Positions 40,763-51,214 of a DNA stretch of 64,000 nucleotides are shown piece after piece. The DNA lies in NCBI GenBank assembly GCA_039704465.1, contig JASFAU010000017.1:496001-560000 (forward strand), read 5' to 3'. The position numbers were made by a program, and so were the translations under genes. Position 1 is the first letter of the stretch; each line of letters begins with the position of its first letter. This stretch comes from Plasmodiophora brassicae. Lineage: Eukaryota; Endomyxa; Phytomyxea; Plasmodiophorida; Plasmodiophoridae. A model generated the notes under the pieces. That model was given only the letters and a program-made list of their open reading frames with translations, was not told the DNA's origin and searched no databases.

Positions 40763-41332
40763 ATTCGTCGCTCACAACGGTGCAACTCCCACGTACGCGC
40801 GCGTGTGAGGTTCAGTTCGACGGGCGCGGGCGCGCGCGTGCCCCCCGTTCCCTTATTGACCAGCGATGAGTCGTACATTCAGCGGCCGGCGGCTGCGAGG
40901 TATCTGTCAGCCTGTGCTCGTATCAGACCCGAAGTTGCAAAGCCCCTAAGGCCAGCGCATGGATGGACGGGCATGTCATGCACTGCGAGCGCAGGCGCCC
41001 GACCGCGCATACGTCTCCCGCTGTATCCATGGTCGGATTCGCCTGGCGTCAACGCGCCGTTGGCATCGGCGACGTTAGGGGAACGACCCGCGTTGCGCCG
41101 ACGCACGTCTCCAGTGCACCTGCAGAATCCTCATGCGCTTGTCGGCGTAAGAAATGGCCCCTGCCGGTGAGGGGCAAAGAGTCATCTAACAGTCGGCTTC
41201 ATTACGCACACGTTGTTCGAGGCAATAGCGCATGGTCGATTTGAAAACGGTCGCCTCTCGCGATCACCCGTGGGACGTCTCCCCCACCTGTACTGTTGAT
41301 GGTTATTCGGCACACCCGCGCGGGCCAGGGCA
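40763..41332. other. Intergenic region with no supported gene
   Basis: About 570 bp between the small membrane protein and the 3' end of the glycosyltransferase. It holds only short overlapping frames. Confidence 0.4.
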
Positions 41333-42712
41333 TCATTGGCTCGCCCATCGCCATTGGCGATCGTCGTCGAACGGTCGCTCGAGTCGGGAGACGGGGATCA
41401 CGTCGGCGATGCTCGCGTACCTGCTGCGCAGGCTGCGTCCCCAGGACCGAACGTGATGCTGTATGGCAATCGCGTTCGGGTGCCGTTGATCGTTGCCAGC
41501 CGCCGAACGGAGCAGGTCGGCACAGGCGTCCGACGAAATTGCAACGTCCGGCCTGGTTTCGTCCCTGCAAGCGGCAAGCAGATCGGGGAGGGCCCAGGCG
41601 GCAACGTTGGGGTGAAACACGCTGGATGGCAGTATCTCAATCGCGCTCCCTAACGTCTGCAGCCGGGTCAGCACGCTGGCGTCTCTCATCATCTCGTCAA
41701 TGTCCTGCTCGGGTTCCCCGCTGCTGTCCAGCATCCCGTCCATCAGCATCGGCCACAGGGCGTGTCCCGGACGCGATCCTGCACCACCACCAGCCACCAC
41801 ACGATTCATTAGCAAGCGCGCGGTGGGCCTTCGGCAACGTACCCATGACGCTCAAGCTGATCGTATTCGGTTTGTGCAGCAGCACGTTGGCGTGCAGTTC
41901 ATGCTCTAGGCCGACGAACGCATCGTACTGGTCCACGAACGCGTCGGGTATCGGTGCGACACACTCGACGTCCGGGTCCACAACCACTGTAATAGGCGCA
42001 CACACCGACGTCATCGAGCAGGTCGTGTATCGTTCCCGACTGTCGTACCGCCGCCGACGAGGAATAGGATGGCGTACCACAGGAACTGTCGTTGTGTGGG
42101 CGCCGGGAGGCGCTGGAATCGATCCGAACGGTCCGGGAATGCCGACTTGACGAACGCGTAGGCGTCCAGTCGGCTCCAGAACATGTACCGCCAGGTGGGA
42201 TTGTGGTCCACCCACGTTTTCATCCACGACGCCACCGGGAAGCGTTCACCACGACTATACAGCCTATGTCAGGAGCATCGGTCAGATCGTTGCTCCCCGT
42301 CAGGGACGGCGCCGACTACGAACTCAGCGGGAACGGCGTCCGCGTCGTCCAGGTACTGGTGGATGACTCTGGGGACCTTGACGGGCGGGTTCCTGTCAAG
42401 CTGCCCACGTAGATAGGCGGTTCGCGCATTGGCACGACACGTGGCATCAGCGCGACACTGTTGATCCGCCCAGTATGGGTCAGACGTGTGCCCGACGGGC
42501 AGGTCTGCTAACGGCATGCGAGGCGTGTACACGAACGCGATGTAGTAGCCCGTGACGAGGAGGGCGCCGGCTGCGATCGCCTTCCCGATGCTGGACCAGA
42601 CCAGCCTGGCACGACGCCGATGCTTTAGTGGCATACGCTGCAGCCCCACACATGGGGATGACGGCGACGACAGCAGGACCGACAGAATTCGGTCCTTCAC
42701 AAACGCCTTCAT
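41333..42712 (-). CDS. GT32-type (OCH1-like) glycosyltransferase, type II membrane protein
   Basis: Multi-exon minus-strand gene. The N-terminal exon has one TM segment (AIAAGALLVTGYYIAFVY) and KVPRVIHQYLDD, the I-P-x-I-I-H-Q start of GT32 enzymes. The next exon reads SWMKTWVDHNPTWRYMFWSRLDAYAFV. Then YAILFLVGG and, after an intron, VDPDVECVAPIPDAFVDQYDAFVGLEHE, where D-P-D is the metal-binding DxD motif. The C-terminal exon ends AIAIQHHVRSWGRSL, like the I-H-H-x-x-x-S-W close of the family. Such enzymes add mannose or other hexoses to glycans in the Golgi lumen. Exact splice sites near 42230, 42010 and 41820 were not fixed. It could supply glycans for the mucin-like and lectin-bearing surface proteins encoded nearby, but that is speculation. 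Confidence 0.8.
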
Positions 42713-42969
42713 CTTTGACTGAGACGGGCCTAGATGACCATCATTCGCCCATCCGCTGACAGTGCCAGAGTAACTCAGGTTTGCAGATTTCCATGTGCGT
42801 CAAAGTCGCTACCGAGCAGGGAGGACGTGGAGAGCTGTCTCGGCGGACACCGGACAGCACCCTGCGAATTGTAATGGTCAGCCGCGCGGACGTGATGACT
42901 CACCCGAGCGAGGTCGGCCTTGATGAGTCAGGCCGGCACAGGGCGCGTCGCCATTCTATTAATTACAAT

Positions 42970-43299
42970 ATGTCGGCGGCGCTGTTTACTCTGTTCCAGA
43001 ACGAGGGCGTGTCGTTCACAGCCGAGGACGATCAGAAGATCAAGGGGCTGTACCGAGCGCCTTACGCGGTCGACGGCGACGCCGAGCCGCGGCAGTTTTC
43101 GCCAACGACGTTCCACCTGTCGCATATCGTCCATCAGAAGCTTGCGCACACGTCGCCGGTCAAGACGAACCCGGTGGCGTCCCCGACACAGCACCGATTC
43201 ATCGCCCGCGTGTTGTTGCCTCCAGTGCCGCCCATCGATACCGCTCCCAAGAAGCAGTCGCGAGCGCGGATTCGCAATACGATACGGAAACTGTTCTAA
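42970..43299 (+). CDS. Small orphan basic protein
   Basis: Open frame of 109 residues, MSAALFTLFQNEGVSFTAED to KQSRARIRNTIRKLF-stop. The N-terminus is helical and mildly acidic, the C-terminus strongly basic with a Pro-rich middle (LLPPVPPIDTAPKKQ). There is no signal peptide or TM segment. The start is the first Met before the protein-like stretch; the frame is open further upstream to 42793. It is divergent from the glycosyltransferase gene. No family recognised. Confidence 0.45.
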   Translation: MSAALFTLFQNEGVSFTAEDDQKIKGLYRAPYAVDGDAEPRQFSPTTFHLSHIVHQKLAHTSPVKTNPVASPTQHRFIARVLLPPVPPIDTAPKKQSRARIRNTIRKLF

Positions 43300-43449
43300 G
43301 AGCAGCCGCAGCAAATTAAACGGTCATGAAAACCGTGCCTGTCTGGAAGGGGTTCCACGTGGGAGCGGCCTCGAGACAGTGTGGAGATATTATCGGACGG
43401 AGGCTCCGGAAAGGGGGGCGCCGCGTCGTTCGGCCTGTCACAGTCCAAC

Positions 43450-45882
43450 ATGGCGAACTCGATCTGGCGTCGCAGCAAGAGCAACAATGAGACGTCCGAG
43501 GTTCGCCACAGCGCCGTGCCCGACGTCGCCGACCCGTCGTCGCGTTCGACCGTGATGACCAGCAGCCGCTTCGAGCATTTGACGCGCGGCGGGAACAACC
43601 CCGCCCTCAAGGGATCGTTCGTCTACCGGTTCCTCGTCATCATCATTCTGTTCATGATCACTGTCACCGCCGTCCTCCTCTCGTTCCTGATGCGATCCAC
43701 GACCGCAAACGTCACGCTGGAGCTGGGCGGCGACCCGGTGATCGCTCTCGGGCCCCTCGCCGAGATCCTGCAGGAGCCCAACGATCAGCTCTCCATCGAG
43801 GGGCGCTCGGGCACGAAGGCAGTTGTGAAGATGCCGATCGCGGGACGCGATCGCCTTGTCTCCCTGGTCGGGGCAGGGGATCCCCGACTGGCGAAGATCG
43901 CGCTCCGATCCGTGAACGACCATCGCGTGTGTGCCATCGGGTGGCGCGGGCCCCAGTGCGACCAGTGTGCGACCGAGTTCGGGTTCTCGGGCGCGCATTG
44001 CAACCGGTACGAGACGATGTTCAGCGCGCCGGACCCGTTCGCCCTGGCGCCGCCGACCCGCGCCTGCGACCCGAAGAGCACCGCGATGAAGTGCGTCAAG
44101 ACGGTCGGGTACGACGGCGTGCGCGTCGTGAACGTTCCCGAGACGGTCGGGTGCGTGGTGCGCATGGATACGGGGGCGATGAGCGCGACAACGCGCACGA
44201 TCGGGCATTCGCAAGGGGTCATCGTGTTCGACCAGGGCGTCGTGGGGAAGTCGCTGCCGTTCGTCGCGCTGTACGACGGCTACGACCAGGCCGCGGGGCA
44301 GTGCACCGGCACGTTCCAGCGGTACGAATGGTGCGTCAGCGAGACACCGTGCCAGAATTGCCCGACATGCGCCTCTGGCGGTACCTGCGAACCCGCACTC
44401 GCTGGTGACGGCACCTGCCTTCAATGTACAGCGCCCCTCCCTCGTTGTTGTTGCTGTTGCGTACGCACCTGCGGCTGAGCTCGCCTGTGCAGGTCCCTCT
44501 GGACACTTCGGATCCAACTGCGCACCCTGCCCTGCCGCCTGCGTCAGCGGGTGCGACGAAGGTACGCATCGCATCGGAGTGAGGGTGCGTGACAAACACG
44601 TTGAGCGGCGACGTTTGATGAAGGGTTCGCCGGCACCGGTGCTTGCCTGTGCGACGAGAGGACCATGGGTGACAATTGCGACGCCTGCCGACCCGGGCAC
44701 TTTGGACCGACCTGCGAACCCTGCCGGTGCACCTCGAAGGTGCGCGCAACGTGCACATGCAGTGCGACAGCGGCGGCCTGGTTCGCTTACGAGTGCAATT
44801 CGACAGGGCGTGTGTAACGACGGGAAGACGGGCACGGGGACCTGCATCTGCGCCCAGGTGCGGCAGCGTACTGGGGCACGCGCGCGTACCGCGGCTGACG
44901 TGGGGTTGGGCAGAACTTCGAGGGGCCGACATGCGCGGCGTGTGCGGCCGGGTTCACGGGGCCGAACTGCGACGCGTGCCTGCCGGATCATTTCGGGCCG
45001 AACTGTGTGCCGTGCCAGTGCGGCCCGCTGGGCACGTGCCAGGTCGCACCCGACGGCACGCAGGCCCGGTGCGTCTGCAAGGATAACGTGGTCGGTGAGC
45101 GGTGCGACCAGTGCGCTAAAGGGTGGTACGGGCCGACCTGCACAGGTCGGTGCCAGTGCAGTCGCGCCAGTTTCTGCGTCGACGGTAGTATAGGCACGCG
45201 CCCCGCACCTCACGCACCGCCGGCTGACGTTGCCCGCAGGAATAACCGGGACTGGAATCTGCACGCCAACTGGATGCCCACCTGGGTTCGCGAACCCGCC
45301 CGGCTGCCGATCGTGCGCCGTCGGCTTTACAGGTGCGTGGCACGCACCGGACGCAGTGGCCACCCCGCGCGCGCACCTGACAGTTTGGGCCCAGGTCCTC
45401 GGTGCCAGAGTTGTGTGACCAACTTCTTCGGGCCGTCGTGCTTGCCGTGCCAGTGTGCGAACGGCGGCATTTGTTCGGATGGGAGGGCGGGGTCGGGTGC
45501 GTGTGCGTGCCCGAGCCAGTTCACAGGGCCGACCTGCAGCGCCTGTGCCAAGGGCTGGTACGGCCCGTCGTGCATCGGGCAGTGCCACTGCGGCCCAGAC
45601 GAGGTCTGCGACGACGGGCTGTCGGGCAAGGGGGCGTGTACGAAGGCGTCCCTGCCGGCCAAGCTGTGCTCGCCCACCTGCCAGTTGCACGGCGTCTGCG
45701 ACAACGGGGTCTGCATCGGGTGCCAGGCGGGCAGGTTCGGCAGCGAGTGCGACCGCGAATGCACACAGACGTGCATGCAATTCGGGACGTGCTCCACCGG
45801 CCCGACCGGCGACGGTTCGTGCTCTGGGTGCGCACCCGGGCGCAGCGGGGCCCAATGCGAACTCCTATCCGGGCCCATATAG
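43450..45882 (+). CDS. Type II membrane protein with laminin-type EGF repeats
   Basis: At least five exons. The first (to about 44426) gives an 80-residue cytoplasmic N-terminus, one TM segment (FLVIIILFMITVTAVLLSFLM, about residues 62-82) and an extracellular stretch of about 130 residues. Then come many CxxC-type modules: GWRGPQCDQCATEFGFSGAHC, SGHFGSNCAPCPAAC, RPGHFGPTCEPC, PDHFGPNCVPCQCG, KGWYGPTCTGRCQC, PSQFTGPTCSACAKGWYGPSC and a final CSGCAPGRSGAQCELL. The F/Y-G-P-x-C spacing is that of laminin/MEGF EGF-like repeats. Introns of about 55-70 nt interrupt the repeats. A cell-surface adhesive or receptor role is inferred. The large minus-strand open frame here is antisense. It converges on LRR-lectin gene A, 73 bp apart. 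Confidence 0.75.
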
Positions 45883-45904
45883 GGCGCAGGCTGATCATAC
45901 AATG

Positions 45905-45928
45905 CCCCCCCCCCCCCACACACACACA
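45905..45928. repeat. Poly-C followed by CA microsatellite
   Basis: Thirteen C residues followed by an ACACACACACA run, located between the convergent EGF-repeat gene and LRR-lectin gene A. Confidence 0.9.
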
Positions 45929-45955
45929 TCGATCCATGATCCGTTGTTCATTGAC

Positions 45956-48284
45956 TTACAGGGTCTGCCACTCGCTGTCCGACTGCGAGGTCATCGCGCC
46001 TTGGTTGAATTTGTCGCGCGCCTCGACGCGACGCGGACGCCTTGCGAAGGCACTGGCGCGCACCTGCGGCTGGTGTGGGACGTCCACCTCGTCGAACGGG
46101 ATTTGCATGACCGATAACGGGGGCGCTGTGGCATGCAGTGCGACAGCTTGTGTGGCGGTTGGTGGCGCTCTGAGGCTGTGACCCCAAATGACAACGACGA
46201 GCAGGCAGCAGGCGAGGATGGCGGTTAGCACGATGAACAGCACCGTCGCCGTCGTATGATCGTTCATCCAGCCAGACATGTCCTGGGATTGCGAGCTCGA
46301 CGCGGTCGGGCTGGCCGTGACCCTCGGTCGAATACGAGCAGTGTTGCCAGGTTGGGCCCCGGGCGACGAACTCGGGGACGCATTCGATGTTCTCAGCAGT
46401 GCAGGGCTTGGACGGGTCGTTGCCCGCCGTCGAGTGCTCTGCAGACCCGTCCCCGATAGAAGCGCGAATCTTCGCGTTGTCAGCGACGACGATGTCGACG
46501 CCTTGTGTTGCATCGATGGCCGGATGCGCGGCGATGTATGTGCTATGGGCAACGTCTTCGCCGACGTCGTCGTCGTCGTTCGGAATCGTTTCTTAGACGT
46601 CGAGGTTCGTTTCGTAGAGGTCGCGGTTCGTTTCGTAGAGGTCGCGGTTCGTTTCGTAGAGGTCGCGGTTCGTTTCGTAGAGGTCGACGTTCTCGGTACA
46701 GCGGTGCAGGTAACGGCAACGGAGAGCTGCTTTGATTCTGAGCAGGGGTTCGTTCCGAAGGTGGCCACGGATGCGGTTAGCAAACAGGACGTCCGGTTGA
46801 CGCAGGCTTGCGTCACGACCTTGACGCTGCTCTGGGCGTGACAGTACTGGCTAATGGCATAGACGCCGGACATCCCAGACGGCCAGCCGAACGACGCGAA
46901 GGAAACGCTGGAGATCCTGGCCGGCGCCTGGCAGTATAGCGAGAGGTACATGTTCTCATTTGCAGTACCGAACGTCGCGCTGGCGTCGTCTAAGACAAGC
47001 ACGGTTCATATAATTATACCGCTCAATGGGTGATGCCTGCGTCGTACCGGGAGCACACAGGTTGTTGTCGTACACAACGATGGGTGACGGGGGCTTCTTC
47101 GGCCAGCATACGATCTGGTCCGGTGGCGACGATGTCCTGCGGGACGGCACAGGCGCACGATGTCAACGCGGGCAGACAGAGTTTGGGCGCAATGCATTAC
47201 CGGATGTCAGTCAGCATGGATTGATTGCGAAAGATACCATAGGGGAGGCGCATCAGCATGGGACATGCATGAAACGCTCTATGCATACGAATCGTACTCA
47301 GGCACGTCGGATCAGAAAGGCGTACAGAGGGCTGACGAACAAGTGTACGAGGGACGTGCAGTGGTCGAAAAGCCCAGCCGGGATCGACGACAATGGTGGG
47401 TTGGTGTCCATGTACAACCACTGCAAGAGCGATTGGGCCTGGAAGGCGCCCGGTTCGATGGTCTGTAGTGAATTCGTCCCAATGTTTCTGTGGCAACCAA
47501 TTAGGCTGTTTGACGGCCCTGTGCGCAAGCGAACCCGGAACGGACATGTACGTGAGTTGACTTAGTGCTGCCAAGGCGGTCGACGGTATCGTCGTCAGGC
47601 GGTTAACGCCCAGGTTCCTGCATGCGGCGTTTCCGGATAAGGGACCAAACGCATCGATCGCCTCGAGAGGGCTAGCATACAAGTTTGTCAGGGACCTGCA
47701 GAAGTTAAGAAGGCCATATGGAAGCGCGGCTAGCAGGTTATTGCTCAGCACCAGCGACTGCAGATTGGTCAGGTCGGCGAATGCGGTCGGTGAGCTGGGC
47801 AGCGCCGTGATAACGTTGGCGTCCAACGTCCTATGCATGTGGACGTCAGCAAACCGAGGCTCGTCTCCTTGACGTAGGCCAACGCACAGCGAGATTAGGG
47901 CCTTCATCCCCGAGAAGGTATCATTAGCAATGCCGGACAGCTTGCAGGAGGTGATTGCCCTGGCACAGCACTATTATTCGTAGCCGGTTGGACATGTTCC
48001 GAACAGAGCGGCTGATTACACGGATGTGATCGACGACCGGGATGTCAGGTCGAACCACGCGCTCGACAATAATCCACCAACGGAGGGCTGGTTGCTGAGT
48101 GATCTGCCCTCCGATTCAGTGTGGGGACACCCCTGCACGTTTGGCGCGAGGCCTACATGACTGTGCTGCTGGAGCAGGACCCAGAGTACCAGTCGCACAG
48201 GCACCCGTTGGCCTGCTTGCAGTACGTCGCCGACACCCGCAGGGCCAGCAACGCATGGAGCAGAACGGCGATGGCCGTTTGCAT
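45956..48284 (-). CDS. LRR / SUEL-lectin receptor A
   Basis: Multi-exon gene. Exon 1 encodes a signal peptide (MQTAIAVLLHALLALRVSA) and the Cys motif YCKQANGCLCDWYSGSC. LRR exons of about 70-150 nt follow (AITSCKLSGIANDTFSGMKAL; TLDANVITALP, FADLTNLQSLVLSNNLLAALP; NRLTTIPSTALAALSQLTYM; NSLQTIEPGAFQAQSLL). Last comes one long 3' exon. It holds a galactose/rhamnose-binding SUEL-type domain (NMYLSLYCQAP, SVSFASFGWPSG, VVTQACVNRTSCLLTA, FGTNPCSESKQLSVAVTC), a Thr/Ser stalk with four STKRTAT repeats, one TM segment (TATVLFIVLTAILACCLLVVVIW) and a tail with RRPRRVEARDKFNQGAM. It would be a single-pass surface receptor for glycans. Exon edges between 47000 and 48280 were not all fixed. First of three tandem paralogues. 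Confidence 0.75.
46610..46690. repeat. 21-bp tandem repeat in receptor A stalk
   Basis: About four units of TTTCGTAGAGGTCGCGGTTCG. On the minus strand they encode the repeated STKRTAT of the stalk. Receptors B and C lack this array, so it expanded after duplication. Confidence 0.9.
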
Positions 48285-48473
48285 AAGGTTCGGGTGAGCT
48301 GATCGATCCACAGCGAAGTCCCAAACAGTGACGGACAGCATAGACGGGGGGAGACCGACAACGTACGCGAACCCCTATCCCGACCGGTGGAATCTGGCTA
48401 GACCCAAACATGCACTGCAAGTGGTCGCCCACATCAACAACTTTAACAACGCTTCGTGGACGTGCAGCGGCGA

Positions 48474-50734
48474 CTACAAGGCTTCCGGTTCACTCTCCGA
48501 CGTCGTCGACATCGTCGTCATGGCACCCTGGTTGAATTTGTCGCGCGCCTCGGCCCGACGTGGGCGCGTGCGTTGACTGGGACGCGAGGTCGTAACGTCG
48601 CTTGACCCTGTCGGTGTGGGATACTGCAAATGCTGGAACATGGCGCCCGCGGGCAGCAAGACGTGCTGACTCGGTAATGGGTCCGTACCGGTGCTGAACG
48701 GGACGACGCGTTGTGCTAACGGGGACCCGGGCGTCGCAGGGTTCCTCCAGGCGAAAGTCGAAACGACGACGACAATGCAGAGGATGCCGAGGCCGACGAC
48801 GGCTAGTACGAACACCAGGACGATCGCGTAGTCGGTTAGCCAGTGACTGACGTCGTTCGGTGACGAAGACGGATGGTCTGTTGCAGACGGACGTCGAAGG
48901 ACGATGGTCGTATGCGCTGCTGATGACGTCGTTGACCTGGGTAACCACGACCTGGGTAACGACGCCTTAGAACTGTGCCGGGCTGCCGACGTGCCGACAG
49001 GCAGATCCAGGTTCTTCCTCGGCGTCGTATTCCTGGAACTGAATGTCCTCAGCGGCGGCGACTTCCTGGAGCCAAGTGTCCTCGTCGACGACGCCTTCTT
49101 GGTCGATGTGGACACACGCCGGGTCTTCGTCGAGGGCAACTTGGCAACGGTGGTGCAGTTGATGGCGACGGAAAGTTGCTTGGTGGTACCGGGACAGGGG
49201 TCCGAGCCGAATGTGGAAGCGGACGCCGTTAGGAGACACGACGTCTTGTTGACGCAGGCTTGCCTGACAACAGACACGCTGTTGATGGAATTGCACGATC
49301 CGAGCGTGTACACGCCGGATTGTCCCGACGGGGTGCCGTAGGACGCGAAGATGATGCGGGATATGATGGCGGGCGCTTTGCAGAAGAGCGACAAGTACGC
49401 GCCATCCGCCGCGGTGCCGAAGGTTCCACTGGAATCATCTGCCCATGCAGTTTGTCAGTGAATGCCTGTAAGGTTGTTCTAGGGCTCGTTGCATAGCAGA
49501 CCGGGCGAGCAGAGATTCGTGCTGTACCCAGAGATCGATGACGGAGGTTTCATTGGCCAGCACACGAGTGGGTTGCTGGACCTGAGTGTACAAAGCCGTA
49601 AGTGGACAAGAACATGCGGGAAACTGGCGGTCAAGTTTACCAAACATCAATCTGCGTCAGTTTGATCGCGTTGCGGAAGATGCCATTCGGGAGGCGCATC
49701 AGTTTAGCATCGAGGTATAACGACCTGCACGACACCATCTCATTAGCAGCATCGTCAAAGGTAACCCAGCTGAAGCGCTGACGAACACGTATGCGAGAGA
49801 TGTGCATTGGTCTAAGAGCCCGTCAGGAATGGATGGCAGGGCCGGATTCGAGTCTAGAAATAGAGTTTGCAGGAGCGACTGGGACTGAAATGCCCCAGGC
49901 TCGATGTAGGTGATGGAGTTGGTTCCAAGGTTTCTGCACCGAACGTTGACATGGGCATTAGGATATGCTTGGACGAGCGAGTAACGGACAGCCACGTGAG
50001 TTGATTTAAATTGGCCACAGTCGTCGTGGTTATCGTCGTCAGTTTGTTGACGCCCAGGTTTCTGCATCCACTCTGTAGTTGACCCCGGAAAAGGGCACAT
50101 ATCGACTTACAGGGATTTCAGTGAGGTACACGGGGTAAACACGCCGGCAGGCAATGTCGACAGCGAATTTCCAACCAGGACGAGGGTTTGCAGGTGGGTC
50201 AAGTCGGCGAACAGCGTAGAAGCCGACAGCGTTGTTATTTGATTGCTGTGCAAATCCCTATGGATTGTAACCGGCCTTAGTCCTGTCAAAGCTCATTTTT
50301 GACATGCCGTCGTTCGATACAGGTAGGTTAGCGAACTCATTCCTGCAAACGTGCCGTTCGCAACGCCAGGCAGCTGACACGAGGTAATCGATCTGAGTAT
50401 CCGTTTAGAACAAGGTTAGTTTAGGGGGAATTGGCTGGGCATTACACAGAGGTGATCGACGACCGTGACGTTAGGTCAAACCAAGCGCTGGTCAAAATTC
50501 CAGTCCCCATTTTACCGTTGAGCGAGCTGTTTCCGGTATCAGAACGATGGATCATCCACACTGACTGACCACATACATGGATGTACTGCTGATGCATGAT
50601 CCCTGGTACCAGTCGCAAATGCACCCGTTGGCCTGCTTGCAAGTCTGCGCTAATGCGGGCGCCACCGTCAACGCGATGGAGATAACGACGGCCCCACGCA
50701 TGAGAGCGAGGCTTGAACGCAAGCGCTGTCCCAT
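48474..50734 (-). CDS. LRR / SUEL-lectin receptor B
   Basis: Same architecture as receptor A. Signal peptide (GAVVISIALTVAPALA) and TCKQANGCICDWYQGSC. Then the first LRR-like exon (TSAWFDLTSRSSITSV), further LRR exons (LHSNQITTLSASTLFADLTH, LVLVGNSLSTLPAGVF; NSITYIEPGAFQSQSLLQ, NPALPSIPDGLLDQCTSL) and one long 3' exon from about 49394. That exon has the lectin domain (YLSLFCKAPAII-type start, SYGTPSGQSGVYTLGSCNS, VVRQACVNKTSCLLTA, FGSDPCPGTTKQLSVAINC), a Ser/Thr stalk, a TM segment (AIVLVFVLAVVGLGILCIVVVV) and the tail RPRRAEARDKFNQGAMTTM. The start is MGQRL at 50734 or the later MRGAV at 50701. It begins only 190 bp upstream of receptor A. Confidence 0.75.
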
Positions 50735-51214
50735 AATCACGGACAGCATTTGGCGGCCGACAAGTTTTAACACTATAGTACCCTTTCGCCGACCCCTGGT
50801 TTAGACGACCACCGAGTCAGTATCAGTGCTTCGTCACAATATTCTGTAGACCGGACCGCCCAACTACCGGTAGGCCACGAGAGCAGCTGCTCCCGTGGCC
50901 TAGTTGGGCGGTCCAGTCTACAATTCTTTCGAGATGGGATTATATCGATCTCAGCGCCTTTCTACATAGGAGGCAACCCAGCTTTTCGGCTGCTCTGACC
51001 AGAGTGCCATAGTGACAGGCACGTCCGGCACTCTGGCTGACCAGGTCACGAGCCTCTGCCCGCCACGTCTGCAACCGATTGCTGGTTTGGGCGGATTGCA
51101 TTTACAACGGTCGAACTGCCCTGGGTAGATGATCGTGGGCGTATCCACAGGCCGACACAGACAGATCGCGGCTGACGGGGCCAGGGATCTTTACTGATGT
51201 TTTGACGACCATGA
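50735..51214. other. Intergenic region between receptors B and C
   Basis: Contains the palindrome at 50845-50922 and otherwise no supported gene. Confidence 0.5.
50845..50922. repeat. Near-perfect palindrome, 22-bp outer arms plus inner hairpin
   Basis: The outer arms TGTAGACCGGACCGCCCAAC and GTTGGGCGGTCCAGTCTACA differ at one position. An inner pair, TAGGCCACGAG and CTCCCGTGGCCTA, extends the stem around AGCAGCTGCT. It lies in the spacer between two receptor genes. Confidence 0.85.

Noticed and set aside
40778..41690. Frames on both strands between the small membrane protein and the glycosyltransferase
   Set aside because: Those above 41333 are shadows of the glycosyltransferase 3' exon; below it no frame has family features or a good start.
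43438..45855. 805-codon minus-strand frame
   Set aside because: It is antisense to the EGF-repeat gene; it has no domains, and the plus strand shows regular Cys-rich modules with plausible splices.
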